Of a DNA stretch of 36,815 bases, positions 15,213-25,200 are shown one piece after another. The DNA is from Cupriavidus basilensis (GTDB taxonomy: Bacteria; Pseudomonadota; Gammaproteobacteria; Burkholderiales; Burkholderiaceae). The stretch's first letter is position 1. The number at the start of each line of letters is the position of its first letter. A model generated the notes under the pieces. The model worked only from the letters and a program-made list of their open reading frames with translations, made no database searches and was not told the origin of the DNA. The stretch is from the NCBI RefSeq assembly GCF_000876015.1, contig NZ_BBQM01000021.1:1-36815 (forward strand), in the 5' to 3' direction. Both the position numbers and the translations under genes were made by a program.

Positions 15213-15233
15213 ACGGGGGCCTTGCGCCCCCGT
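15213..15233 (+). other. Hairpin without T tract between head genes
   Basis: An 8-bp perfect stem ACGGGGGC/GCCCCCGT with a 5-nt loop lies 18 nt before the next start codon. No T run follows, so it is more likely an RNA stability or attenuation element than a terminator. Confidence 0.5.
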
Positions 15234-15251
15234 TCGCACAAGGAGAAACAG

Positions 15252-15836
15252 ATGGCCAATGGCGATATGGTGGTCAGCTCGCTGATCGATGCGCAAGGCT
15301 GCGTGGTTGGCTATGTCGATCGGTTTGGCCGGGAGCGTGATCTGGCAGGCAACCTGTTGCCGGGTGGCTATCGCCCGGCGCCCGGCGCGTTCCTGACCAA
15401 TCAGCGCTTGTGGCAGTCGGGCGCGCCGGTCTCGGTGACGGGCACCACGTCCGAGACGGTCCTCGCGACGATCCCGATCCCGGCCGGGGCTATGGGGCCG
15501 AATGGCGCGCTGCGGGTTACGGCGTTGTGGAGTTTCACCAACGGCGCCAATGCAAAATCGTGCGTGATTCGGCTGGGTGCGTCACAAATCTCTCTGTTCT
15601 CGACAACTACAACAAATTCGGGGCAGCAGCAGTCTGTAACGCGCGCGCGAGGCGCGACCAACAGCCAAGTTACACAGGGGTTCGGCTCGACTGGTTTCGG
15701 CACGACAACGAACTCTCCAGTTCTCACAACGGTGGACATGACGTCAGCGCAGAACGTGACACTTACCGGGATTCTCACCAACGCCTCCGACACGATCACC
15801 CTCGAAGCCTACACCGTGGAGCTGCTGAACCCATGA
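15252..15836 (+). CDS. Putative head or tail fibre-like structural protein, 194 aa
   Basis: I chose the ATG at 15252, 6 nt after AAGGAGA, over an upstream in-frame ATG at 15222. Residues 1-50 (ANGDMVVSSLIDAQGCVVGY, then DRFGRERDLAGNLL) look like an attachment part. The rest is predicted beta-sandwich, rich in Thr, Ser and Asn (VSVTGTTSETVLATIPIPAG, then LRVTALWSFTNGANAKS). This style is seen in decoration, neck-fibre or receptor-binding domains. GC falls in the middle (about 15580-15780), suggesting an exchangeable domain. No firm family assignment. Confidence 0.7.
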   Translation: MANGDMVVSSLIDAQGCVVGYVDRFGRERDLAGNLLPGGYRPAPGAFLTNQRLWQSGAPVSVTGTTSETVLATIPIPAGAMGPNGALRVTALWSFTNGANAKSCVIRLGASQISLFSTTTTNSGQQQSVTRARGATNSQVTQGFGSTGFGTTTNSPVLTTVDMTSAQNVTLTGILTNASDTITLEAYTVELLNP

Positions 15837-15988
15837 TCACAATCCCGGTAGTGAACATCGGTGCCAAGGGCGATGACCTGCTTCTGGCCCCAACGCAACC
15901 CTTTCCCGCAGACGCCATCGCCATCGTCTGCGACGGGCAGCAGTACACGGTGTATCAGCGCGGGGACGAAGTCCCCGCCACGGAATAA
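15833..15988 (+). CDS. Small structural-region protein, 51 aa
   Basis: The start overlaps the previous stop (ATGA at 15833-15836). The sequence MITIPVVNIGAKGDDLLLAP, then AIAIVCDGQQYTVYQRGDEV is compact and beta-like. It ends 3 nt before the gp11-like gene. No family was recognised; reality is supported by coupling and tight packing. Confidence 0.7.
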   Translation: MITIPVVNIGAKGDDLLLAPTQPFPADAIAIVCDGQQYTVYQRGDEVPATE

Positions 15989-15991
15989 GTC

Positions 15992-16675
15992 ATGGCCTCC
16001 GAAGTCGACATCTGCAATATGGCGCTGTCCCGGCTGGGCGACCAGGCCACGGTCTCCAGCATCGACCCGCCGGAGGGCAGCCCGCAGGCCGGTCACTGCG
16101 CGCAGTGGTATCCGATCTGCCGCGACCTGCTGCTGGAGATGCACGCGTGGTCGTTCGCCACCACACGTGTCGCGCTCGCGCTGCTGAATTCGGACTGGCC
16201 TTCGTGGCGCTTCACCTACGCCGTGCCGGCCGACTGCATCAAGCCGTGGGCGGTGCTGCCGCCCGATGCGCTCAGCGACTATGCCGTGCGCTTCCCCACA
16301 GCGGACGTCGGGTTCTTCCCGCTGCCCGAAGATCGGGTGGTTGGCGCCGGCGCGGCCTACGTGCCGCAGGATTTCAGCGTGGAATCGGCGGACGACGGCA
16401 CGACCGTCATCTACACGAACCAGGAAAACGCGATCCTGCGCTACACCAAGCAGGTGACGGACCCCACGAAGTTCACCCCGCTGTTCGTCGACGCCTTCGG
16501 CTGGCTGCTGGCGTCGTATCTGGCCGGCCCAATCATCAAAGGCGACGCCGGCGCGCAGGCGGCACAGACCGCGTATCAGGCATTCCAGGGCGCGCTTTCG
16601 CGTGCCACCACGTCGAATGCCAATTCGCGGCAGAACACACCGGTGCAGGTGGTGCCCTGGATGGCGAGGCGCTGA
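15992..16675 (+). CDS. Tail tubular protein A-like adaptor (T7 gp11 position)
   Basis: The 227-residue protein has the family start MASEVDICNMALSRLGDQAT and the stretch CRDLLLEMHAWSFATTRVAL, then WRFTYAVPADCIKPW. These are typical of gp11-like head-tail adaptors, which form the ring between portal and nozzle in podoviruses. The C-terminal part (LFVDAFGWLLASYLAGPIIK) is helical. The stop overlaps the next start (TGATG). Confidence 0.88.
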   Translation: MASEVDICNMALSRLGDQATVSSIDPPEGSPQAGHCAQWYPICRDLLLEMHAWSFATTRVALALLNSDWPSWRFTYAVPADCIKPWAVLPPDALSDYAVRFPTADVGFFPLPEDRVVGAGAAYVPQDFSVESADDGTTVIYTNQENAILRYTKQVTDPTKFTPLFVDAFGWLLASYLAGPIIKGDAGAQAAQTAYQAFQGALSRATTSNANSRQNTPVQVVPWMARR

Positions 16676-18756
16676 TGGCCAACGTCCGCACCCTTGACCG
16701 ATCGTTCGCCGGCGGCGAGATCAGCCCGGAGATGTTCGGGCGCGTGGACCTCGCCAAGTTCCAGACCGGGCTTGCCATCTGCCGCAATTTCATCGTGCTG
16801 CCGCACGGCCCCGCCGTGAACCGGCCGGGCACGGAGTTCGTGCGCGAGGTGAAGGACAGCACGAAGCGCACGCGCCTGGTGCCGTTCTCGTTCAATACCG
16901 AGCAGACTTTCGCGCTCGAATTCAGCCCCGGCGCGATCCGCTTCCACACAATGGGCGCCACACTCGAGTCGTCGCCCGGCGTGCCATACGAGGTCGCCAC
17001 GCCCTACGCGGAAGCCGACCTGTTCGATATCCACTACGTGCAGTCGGCGGACGTGCTCACGCTGGTGCACCCGGGCTACCCGCCCAAGGAACTGCGCCGG
17101 CTCGGCGCGCTCAACTGGACCCTGACCGATATCACGTTCCAGCCCAACGTCGACCCGCCCACGGCCCTGGCCGCGGTGGCAAGCGGCCCGGGCGGCGGCA
17201 CGCCGGTGGCGCAGATCTATGCGGTGACGGCCGGCAAGCTCGACGGCAACCTGTTCGACGAGTCCATTGCCTCGGGCACCGCCACGGCGACCATCGACCT
17301 GAACATCGTCGGCAACATCATCACCCTGAACTGGGCCGCGCCCGGTGGTGGCGCCGACCGGTACAACGTCTACAAGAGCCAGAATGGGGTGTTCGGCTAC
17401 ATCGGCCAGGCGGTGGGCACGACGTTCATCGACGACAACATCACGCCCGACACGTCGCGCACGCCGCCCAGCGGTGTCAACCCATTCGTGGGCGCCGGCA
17501 ACTATCCGGCCGCGGTCTCCTACTATGAGCAGCGCCGCGCGTTCGCCGCCACCGTGAACCGGCCGCAGACGGTGTGGATGACCCGCTCGGCGACCGAGAG
17601 CAACCTCACGCAGTCCCTGCCGACGCGCGACGACGACGCCATCGTGTTCCGCATCGCCGCGCGAGAGGTCAACGCCATCCGCCACCTGGTGCCGCTGGCG
17701 ACGCTGGTGCTGCTGACCGCCAACGCGGAATGGCGGATCCAGTCTACCGACTCGGGCCCGCTCACGCCGAGCACGGTCTCGGCGCGCCCGCAGAGCTACA
17801 TCGGCGCCAACAGCGTGCAGCCGGCCGTGGTCGGCAACAACATCCTCTACGCGCGCGCGCGCGGCGGGCGCGTCAACGAGTTCTCCTACGCCTATGACGC
17901 CCAGGGCGGCTACCGCTACGTCTCGGCCGACCTGTCGCTGGTGGCGCCGCATCTGTTCCAGGGCAAGCAGATCGTGGACATGGCCCTGGCCAAGGCCCCG
18001 TATCAGGTCATGTGGGCCGTGTCGTCCGACGGCGACCTGGTGGCGCTGACCTACGTGCCCGAGCAGCAGGTCAGCGGCTGGCACCACCACGTCACGCTGG
18101 GCGGCACCTTCGAGTCGGTGTGCGCCGTGGGCGAGGGTGACGAGGACGCTATCTACGTGGTCGTGCGCCGCACGATCAACGGGCAGACGGTGCGCTACGT
18201 GGAGCGCTTCCAGACGCGCCAGCTCAGCGACCAGGCGCATGCGTTCTTCGTCGATGCTGGCGCGCGCTACGACGGCGCGCCGATCAGCGGCGCCGTGACC
18301 GGACTGGCACATCTCGAGGGGCAGACCGTGAGCATCCTCGCCGACGGCGCGGTGCTGCCGCAGCAGGTCGTCAGCGGCGGCGCGATCACCCTCGACAATC
18401 CGGCCAGCGTGATCACCGTCGGCCTGCCGATCACCGCGGACCTGCAGACGGTGCCGCTGTCCTTTGAGACGCAGGCCCTTGGGCAGGGGCGCGCCAAGAA
18501 CGTGAACAAGGTGTGGCTGCGCGTGGTCGATACGCTCGGCCTGCGTGTGGGGCCCAGCTTCGACGAGAAGCAGCTGGCCGAACTCAAGGTGCGCACCACC
18601 GAGCCCTACGGCATGCCGCCGGGGTTGCAGACGGGCGAACTGGAGCAGGTGCTGTACCCCTCGTGGGGGCAGGACGGCTCGGTCTGCATCCGGCAGACGG
18701 CACCGTTGCCGGTGACGCTGGCGGCCATGTCGATGGAAGTCGCAATCGGAGGCTGA
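16675..18756 (+). CDS. Tail nozzle / tubular protein B-like (T7 gp12 position)
   Basis: The 693-residue protein uses the ATG at 16675 overlapping the gp11-like stop; the frame is open upstream inside the gp11-like gene but starts MANVRTLDRSFAGGEISPEM here as in relatives. Diagnostic stretches are GRVDLAKFQTGLAICRNFIV, LPHGPAVNRPGTEFV and RLVPFSFNTEQTFALEF, then a fibronectin-like insert around residues 160-260, then YYEQRRAFAATVNRPQTVW. The nozzle completes the short tail. It is followed by the gp13- to gp16-position genes, so the tail module follows T7 order. Confidence 0.9.
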   Translation: MANVRTLDRSFAGGEISPEMFGRVDLAKFQTGLAICRNFIVLPHGPAVNRPGTEFVREVKDSTKRTRLVPFSFNTEQTFALEFSPGAIRFHTMGATLESSPGVPYEVATPYAEADLFDIHYVQSADVLTLVHPGYPPKELRRLGALNWTLTDITFQPNVDPPTALAAVASGPGGGTPVAQIYAVTAGKLDGNLFDESIASGTATATIDLNIVGNIITLNWAAPGGGADRYNVYKSQNGVFGYIGQAVGTTFIDDNITPDTSRTPPSGVNPFVGAGNYPAAVSYYEQRRAFAATVNRPQTVWMTRSATESNLTQSLPTRDDDAIVFRIAAREVNAIRHLVPLATLVLLTANAEWRIQSTDSGPLTPSTVSARPQSYIGANSVQPAVVGNNILYARARGGRVNEFSYAYDAQGGYRYVSADLSLVAPHLFQGKQIVDMALAKAPYQVMWAVSSDGDLVALTYVPEQQVSGWHHHVTLGGTFESVCAVGEGDEDAIYVVVRRTINGQTVRYVERFQTRQLSDQAHAFFVDAGARYDGAPISGAVTGLAHLEGQTVSILADGAVLPQQVVSGGAITLDNPASVITVGLPITADLQTVPLSFETQALGQGRAKNVNKVWLRVVDTLGLRVGPSFDEKQLAELKVRTTEPYGMPPGLQTGELEQVLYPSWGQDGSVCIRQTAPLPVTLAAMSMEVAIGG

Positions 18757-19233
18757 ATGGCGCTGATCGAAACGCGGTGGCCGACCGAGCAGGACGGCCG
18801 CGACCTGATAGACCGGCTGCGGCCCGACGACCTGGCCGAACTGCAGGCCACGCTCGGTGAGGACGCCGACTTCCATGCCGCCATGCGCGAGATCCTGCAG
18901 CGGTCCTCGCACGCGTGGGCGATCCTGGTTGACGGCCGGCTTGGCATGATCGGCGGCCTGGTGCCTACCTCGACCCTGCTGGGTGGCGCCGAGGCGCAGC
19001 CGTGGATGATGGGCACCACGGAAATGGAACGCCGGCCGGGTGCACTTACCAAGGTCGGCATTCGGTACCTTGCCATCATGAAGGGCTGCTATCCGCGCCT
19101 GGCCAACTACGTGGACGCGCGCAACGCAAAAAGCATCCGCTGGCTGAAGCGACTCGGGTTCACCGTGCACGCCCGCACCGTTCCGATGGGCCCTTACGGC
19201 CTACCATTCCACCCCTTTGATATGGACGCCTGA
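18757..19233 (+). CDS. GNAT-like phage protein (T7 gp13 position)
   Basis: The 158-residue protein starts immediately after the nozzle stop, behind GGAGG. It resembles the DUF2833/gp13-like phage acyltransferase-fold family: AWAILVDGRLGMIGGLVPTS in the N-terminal half, then KVGIRYLAIMKGCYPRLANY and VDARNAKSIRWLKRLGFTVH, the usual GNAT C-terminal helix-strand pattern. In T7, gp13 is needed for virion assembly, with no proven enzymatic role. A looser copy of the recurring motif lies inside it at 19038-19050. Confidence 0.85.
   Translation: MALIETRWPTEQDGRDLIDRLRPDDLAELQATLGEDADFHAAMREILQRSSHAWAILVDGRLGMIGGLVPTSTLLGGAEAQPWMMGTTEMERRPGALTKVGIRYLAIMKGCYPRLANYVDARNAKSIRWLKRLGFTVHARTVPMGPYGLPFHPFDMDA
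19038..19050 (+). repeat. Diverged copy 4 of the GGGTGCAC motif
   Basis: GGGTGCACTTACC inside the gp13-position gene matches copies 1-3 at 12 of 13 bases. It is in coding sequence (PGALTK), so chance is possible. Confidence 0.35.
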
Positions 19234-19235
19234 TC

Positions 19236-19901
19236 ATGTGTTTCGCTACCGGGGGCGCCACCGCGGGCGCGGGAGGCGCATCGCTGCTGGGTGGCGCCTC
19301 CGCTGGTGGCGGCAGTGGCTGGGCTTCGCTGTTGCCGGCCGTGGTCGGCGCTGCCGGCAGCGCGGCCAGCGCAGGCAACGCCACAGCCGGCCAGCAGACC
19401 GTGGCGCGGTACAACGCGTCCGTCGCCGATCGCAACGCCGGCCTGGCCGAACTGCAAGCGCAGGACGCCGAGCGGCAGGGCGTGACGCAGGAAATGCGCC
19501 TGCGCCAGCAGACCGCGCAGTTGAGCGGCAAGCAGCGCGCGGCCACCGCGGCCAACGGCGTCTCGCTGGCGGAAGGCTCGCCAGTGAACATCGCCGCGTC
19601 GACCGAGTACATGCGCGACGTGGACATCGACACGATCCGCAACAACGCCGCGCGCGCCGCGTGGGGCTACCGGGTTCAGGCCGACAACTACCGCGCCAAC
19701 GCGAGCGCGTACCGCGCCGGCGCGGATGCGGTCAGCCCCACGGGCTCGGCCGCCACGTCGCTGCTGGGCAGCGCCAGCGGCGTGGCGTCGAAGTGGTACG
19801 ACCTCTACAAGAACGGGGCCTTCAGCAACGGCGCGCCGGCGGTTTCTGGTGGCGGGCGCGGTACTTACACGATGGATACTCAGTACCCGGACCAGGAATA
19901 A
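19236..19901 (+). CDS. Internal virion protein (T7 gp14 position)
   Basis: The 221-residue protein begins MCFATGGATAGAGG and a Gly/Ala-rich hydrophobic segment (ASLLPAVVGAAGSAASAGNA), followed by long helices (VARYNASVADRNAGLAELQA, then QQTAQLSGKQRAATAANGVS) and MRDVDIDTIRNNAARAAWGY. This layout is typical of gp14-like ejection proteins, which in T7 form an outer-membrane channel after leaving the virion. The ribosome site is weak. The position directly after the gp13-like gene supports the call. Confidence 0.85.
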   Translation: MCFATGGATAGAGGASLLGGASAGGGSGWASLLPAVVGAAGSAASAGNATAGQQTVARYNASVADRNAGLAELQAQDAERQGVTQEMRLRQQTAQLSGKQRAATAANGVSLAEGSPVNIAASTEYMRDVDIDTIRNNAARAAWGYRVQADNYRANASAYRAGADAVSPTGSAATSLLGSASGVASKWYDLYKNGAFSNGAPAVSGGGRGTYTMDTQYPDQE

Positions 19902-19904
19902 GCG

Positions 19905-22202
19905 ATGCCTCGCGTCCCAACCTACGATTCCCCCCAGGTGCAGCCGCAGGGGCTGCCCGGCGCGCGCGTCGAAGCGGCGCCCGTGCAGCTGGCCGTGAAC
20001 GCGGCCAACGACCAGGCGGCGCAGCTCAACCGCGCCACCTCGCAGTTGGCGGACACGACGTTCAACATCGGCCTGGACATGCAGCGGCAGGCCAACGCGT
20101 TGCGCGTGGACGATGCGCTGAACCAGGCGCGCGAAGCCACCATGCGGCTTACCTTCGACAAGACCGACGGCTATACCAACATCAAGGGGCGGGATGTATT
20201 CGAGCGGCCCAGCGGGCAAATGTTGTCCGACGAATACGATGCCGCGCTGACCAATTCTTTCGCCAACATCTCGGCCGGCCTGGGCAACGACGCGCAGCGG
20301 CAGGCGTTCCAGCAGCGCGCCAACGACATGGCCACGCAGTTCCGCGGCCAGGTCATGCAGCACGAAAATCGTGAGAATGCGATTTACGCACAGTCGGTAG
20401 GCGAGGGGATCATCGCCACGCGCCAGCGTGAGATCGGGCTGAACTACAACAACCCGGCACTGGTCGATGATGCCGTGACCTCGATCCGCGCACAGGCCTA
20501 CAACATCGCCAAGCTGACCGGGAAGTCGGCCGAGTGGGCGGAGACGCAGGCGCGCGTGGCCGCGAGCAACGCCCACCTCATCGCCCTGGGCGCCGCGCTG
20601 GAGAACAACAACCCGGTGTACGCCGACGCCTACCTGAAAAAGTACGCCAAGGACATGGATGCGAACGACATCCTGCGCGCCAATGGCCTGATCACCAAGC
20701 AGCTCGATGCGCAGATCGGCACCGCCACCGGCGCGGCCGTGATGGCGAAAGCCATGCCGAGCCTGCAACCCACCGACGCCGCGCGGCTGACCAACCTGGT
20801 GATGGGCGCCGAGTCGCGCGGCCGGGACTTCGATGCCAGCGGCAAGTTGCTCACATCCCCGAAGGGTGCTATGGGGCGCATGCAGGTAATGCCAGATACC
20901 GCACGCGATCCAGGCTACGGAATCGCGCCGGCCAAGGATAACAGCCCCGACGAACTCGCGCGCGTCGGCACGGAAAAGCTGGCCGCGATGCTGAAACGGT
21001 ATCAGGGGAATGTCGGGCAGGCCCTGGCCGCGTACAACTGGGGCGAAAAGAACGTGGACAAGGCCATCGCGCAATCCGACGCCGCGCGGAAGGAGGCGCC
21101 GCTCGCGGACGAGCGCTACCGATCCGCGCTCCAGTACGCCAACAAGATGGTGGACGCGTACAACAAGGCGCCCACCCCAGACGGCGCGAAGGCCGTCGCC
21201 GCGGCCAAGGCAGAGGCCGATGCGCTGGGGGCGAAAGCGAAGGCGGCCGCACAAGGCACGGACTGGCTGGCCGGCACACCGGCGGAGACGCAGAAATACG
21301 TGGGCGGCATCCTGAAGGCGTACAGCGCCGGGGCCGGCGCGCCGCAGAAACCGACCGAGGCGGAGCTCAAGGCGCAGGTGCGCGCGACCATTCCCGAGTG
21401 GCAGACCGACCGCATCAAAGCGGCCGAGAACGTCATCTCGAAGCAGTTCACCGAATACCAGCAGGCGACCAGGCAGCGCGAGGACGAGACCGTCGCCGCG
21501 GCGCAATCGGCGCTGATCGCCAACGGCGGTCAGTTCAGCGACCTGCCGCTGGCCATCCGCTCGAAGCTGCCGCCCGGCAAGTATGACGACGTGATGGGAT
21601 TCGCGGACCGGATCGCCAAGGGGCAGGCGCCGCAGACCGACTGGTCGCTCTACTACACCCTGAAGAACGACCCGGCCGTGCTGGGAGGCGTCAACCTGAT
21701 GGCGCTGCGCGACAAGCTGGCCGACAGCGAATTCAAGCAGCTCACGAACGAACAACAGGACGTGCGCCAGGGCAAGACGCAGGACACCACCAACCTGCGC
21801 ACGGGGCGCGACTACCTCAACCAATTCATGCGCGAGGCGGGCATCGACCCGACCCCGAAGGACGACGACAAGGCCGGCGCCGCGGTGGTCGGGCGCATCT
21901 GGAACTCGTTTGAGCAGCGCGTGCGCGCCCAGGAAACGAACCTCGGCCGCAAGCTTCGGCCGGAAGAAATGAAGCAGGAGGCCGCCGCGCTGTTCACCGC
22001 CGTGGAGGTCAACCACACCTTCTGGAACAAGACACTGCCGGCTGCCGCGGTGGCGCCGGACCAGGCACTGGTTGTGCCGGACCGTGATCGCGACCAGATC
22101 ACGCAGGCCCTGCGCGCCGCCGGCAAGCCGGTGACGGACCAGGCCATCCAGGACCTCTACCGCCGCGCCAAGGGCGTGTTGCCGCTCAAGACCAATGGCT
22201 GA
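19905..22202 (+). CDS. Internal virion protein with lytic transglycosylase domain (T7 gp15 position)
   Basis: The 765-residue protein has AGGA before the start. The first 290 residues are helical (QLAVNAANDQAAQLNRATSQ). An SLT/transglycosylase domain spans about 295-390: the catalytic Glu303 is in LVMGAESRGRDFDA, followed by GAMGRMQVMP and then ALAAYNWGEKNVDKAI. The C-terminal half is helical and charged. It probably cuts peptidoglycan locally as the ejection apparatus crosses the periplasm. In T7 the transglycosylase is in gp16, so its place in the upstream protein is a rearrangement. The last 8 bp overlap the giant gene downstream. Confidence 0.88.
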   Translation: MPRVPTYDSPQVQPQGLPGARVEAAPVQLAVNAANDQAAQLNRATSQLADTTFNIGLDMQRQANALRVDDALNQAREATMRLTFDKTDGYTNIKGRDVFERPSGQMLSDEYDAALTNSFANISAGLGNDAQRQAFQQRANDMATQFRGQVMQHENRENAIYAQSVGEGIIATRQREIGLNYNNPALVDDAVTSIRAQAYNIAKLTGKSAEWAETQARVAASNAHLIALGAALENNNPVYADAYLKKYAKDMDANDILRANGLITKQLDAQIGTATGAAVMAKAMPSLQPTDAARLTNLVMGAESRGRDFDASGKLLTSPKGAMGRMQVMPDTARDPGYGIAPAKDNSPDELARVGTEKLAAMLKRYQGNVGQALAAYNWGEKNVDKAIAQSDAARKEAPLADERYRSALQYANKMVDAYNKAPTPDGAKAVAAAKAEADALGAKAKAAAQGTDWLAGTPAETQKYVGGILKAYSAGAGAPQKPTEAELKAQVRATIPEWQTDRIKAAENVISKQFTEYQQATRQREDETVAAAQSALIANGGQFSDLPLAIRSKLPPGKYDDVMGFADRIAKGQAPQTDWSLYYTLKNDPAVLGGVNLMALRDKLADSEFKQLTNEQQDVRQGKTQDTTNLRTGRDYLNQFMREAGIDPTPKDDDKAGAAVVGRIWNSFEQRVRAQETNLGRKLRPEEMKQEAAALFTAVEVNHTFWNKTLPAAAVAPDQALVVPDRDRDQITQALRAAGKPVTDQAIQDLYRRAKGVLPLKTNG

Positions 22203-25200
22203 CCAGAACCCCTACCTGAGCCTCGTCCAGACCGACGAGAGCAATCCCTACGCCGCGGCGGCCGCAGAGGCGCCGGACGTGACGCCTGCGCGGCTATCGA
22301 TGATGCAGGTCGCGGGCCGCAACCCGGATACGGAGGCGCGGCTGCAGGCCCTGGCCAAGCAATACAGCGTGCCGACCGAAGCCATCCGGCTCGAGCAACC
22401 CGACTTCGAGCGCCGCGCTACCATCGACAGTATCGACTACGCCACGCTGGCGCGTGACTATCCTGCGACGGCCGGCATGGTCGCCGACCCACAAAAGGCG
22501 GCCATCTCCTACGACGACACGCCGAACCTGTCGGCCATCGAAAAGGGGGTGCGGTTCCTGGCGAACTCGGCGCGCGCGCTGGGTGCCGCGGTGCCTGGGG
22601 CCAACGAGGCGTTCTGGGGCGTCGCGCAGGCCGGCGCTGACACCTTGGCGATGCTCGCCAGCCCGCTGGCCGGCACGGTGCTGCCAGAGAACCCGTTTGA
22701 GCGCGTCGCCGCGGGTGTAGCCGGCTTGCGCCAGCGGCAGGCCGCGGTGCGGCAAAGCATGATGCCGCGCGCGGAAGGCGTGCTGGAATCGGGCTGGTAC
22801 TCGGGCATGCAGTCGCTGGGCCAGATGGGCCTGGCGGTGCCGGCCATGCTGACGGGCAACCCCACCGCCGCGCTCGGCATGCTGTCCGGCACGGCCGGAG
22901 GCCAGGCCTACGGCGAGGCGCGCGACAAGGGCGTGGCGCCGCAGGTCGCCATCCCGTTCGCTGTCTCCCAGGCGGCCATCGAATACGCCACTGAGCATCT
23001 GCCGGTGGCACGCTTCCTGACCGACTTCAAGGCCGGCACGCCGTTCTTGTCCATGCTGGCGCGCAACATGGCGGCCGAGATCCCGGGCGAGCAGGTGGCC
23101 ACGGTGCTGCAGGATCTGAACGAGTGGGCTGTGCTCAACCCCGACAAGCCGTTCTCGTCCTACCTGCAGGAGCGCCCCAGCGCCGCCGCGCAGACGCTGA
23201 TCGCCACGCTGGTGGCGTCCGGCGGCGCCATCACGACGACCAAGGCCGTGCAGTCGGCCGCCGACCGCGTGCAGGGCCGCACGGCCCAGGCGCAGCAGGC
23301 GGTGCAGGCCGCGGATGCGCTGGCGGAGGTCGACCAGTTGGCCGCGGCATCCAAGCTGCGCGAGCGCGCGCCGGAGTCGTTCCGGGAGTTCGTGGCCCAG
23401 GCTGCGCAGGATGGCGCGGTCCAGGACGTGTTTATCGACGCCAACCAGCTGCAGGAACTGGCGCAGTCAGGTGTCGACCTTTCGCCGCTGGTGGCGGCCT
23501 CGCCGAGCGTGGCCGAGCAGATCGCGGAGGCTGTCCAGACGGGCGGCTCGGTGCGTATCCCGGTGGAGGACTACGCGACCTACGTGGCCGGCACCGAGAC
23601 CGGCACCGCGTTACTGCCGCACCTCAAGACCGATCCGGCCGGCATGTCGCGCGCCGAGGCGGAACAGTTCATGCAGGGCCGCGCGGACGAGTTCAAGCGC
23701 GAGGTGGAGCAGACGCTGACCGAGCGCGACGGGGACGCGGCTTTCCAGACCTCCCGCGCCGCGGTGGAGCAACAGATCCTCGATCAGCTCAACCAGACGA
23801 AGCGCTTCACCGAGTCGGTGAACCAGCCCTACGCCACGCTGATGGGCAGCTTCTACGCCGTCCAGGCCGCGCGCGCCGGCGTCACACCCGAGGCGCTGTT
23901 CCAGCAGTACCCCGTGCAGATCCGCGCGGAGAATGTCGCCAGCCCGGGCAGGATTTTCAGCGATGCCATCGCCGCCGCGCCGGCGGCGCCAACCCAACAA
24001 CCCACCGCGACCGAGAACGGGCCGCTTGCCACTGCGCCCACCGCGCCGGGCGCGCAACCCGCCGCTGTCGCGCCGCCCGCTACCCTTGAGCAGGGAGCCG
24101 GCGGCCAGCGCGGTTCGTTCAACCCAGCGACCAACACCATCACGCTGCTCAAGAACGCCGACCTGTCGACGTTCCTGCACGAGTCCGGCCACTTCTACCT
24201 CGAGGTGCAATTCGATCTCGCGGCCAAGATGCTGCAGACGCCGGCAGCCGAGCGCACGCTCGGCCAACAGGCAGTGCTGGACGACGCAGCTACCCTCCTG
24301 AAATGGTTTGGCGTCCGCGATCTGGACGAGTGGTCCAATCTCGACTTTGAGGAAAAGCGCAGCTACCACGAGCGCTTCGCGCGCGGCTTCGAGGCCTACC
24401 TGTTCGAGGGCAAGGCGCCGAACATCCAGCTGCAGGGCGTCTTCCAGCGCTTCCGCGCGTGGCTGCTCAACGTCTACCAGAACCTGAAGGCCCTGAACGT
24501 CGAGATCGACGACTCGGTGCGCGGCGTGTTCGACCGCATGCTAGCATCGGCCGACGAGATCAAGCTGCTCGAGCAGGGCCGCTCCATGCTGCCGCTGTTC
24601 GCCTCGGCGGCACAGGCCGGCATGACCGAAGAGGAATTCGCTGCCTACCAGAACCTGGGCGTGGACGCCAGCAACACCGCCATCCAGGAACTGCAGGCGC
24701 GCGGGCTGCGCGACATGCGCTGGCTGCACAATGCTCGCGGCCGGGAGATCAAGCGCCTGCAGAAAGAGGCCGCGGCGCGCAGGGCCGAGATCCAGATGGA
24801 GGTGCGCCGCGAGGTGATGAGCCAGCCTATCTACCGCGCCTGGCAGTTCCTGACCGGCAAGCCGCAGGCGGCGCCCACCGAGCCGACACCGGAACAGGTC
24901 GCCTACAAGGAAGCTGTCGCCGAGTGGGAAAAGCAGCACACCGAGGCCGCCGATTCGGCGCGGCAGGAAGCCAAGCGCCAAGCCTGGGAGCAATCCGCCG
25001 AGGCCAAGGCAGAATACGATAGCGGCCGCGCGCGCGGCATGGCCAAGGGCCAGTTGCTGGCGCGCATGAAGAAGGATATCGATCTGGTTGTCGCGCGCGC
25101 GGTACTGGACTGGGAGCGCGCCAACCCGAAGCCGGAGCGCCCCGAGACCCCGGCCGAAGAGACGCCGGACGACCAGCATTACGGCAAGTTCGATCTGGAA

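Noticed and set aside
15213..15233. Hairpin as a transcription terminator
   Set aside because: There is no T tract, and the genes on both sides belong to one late transcript.
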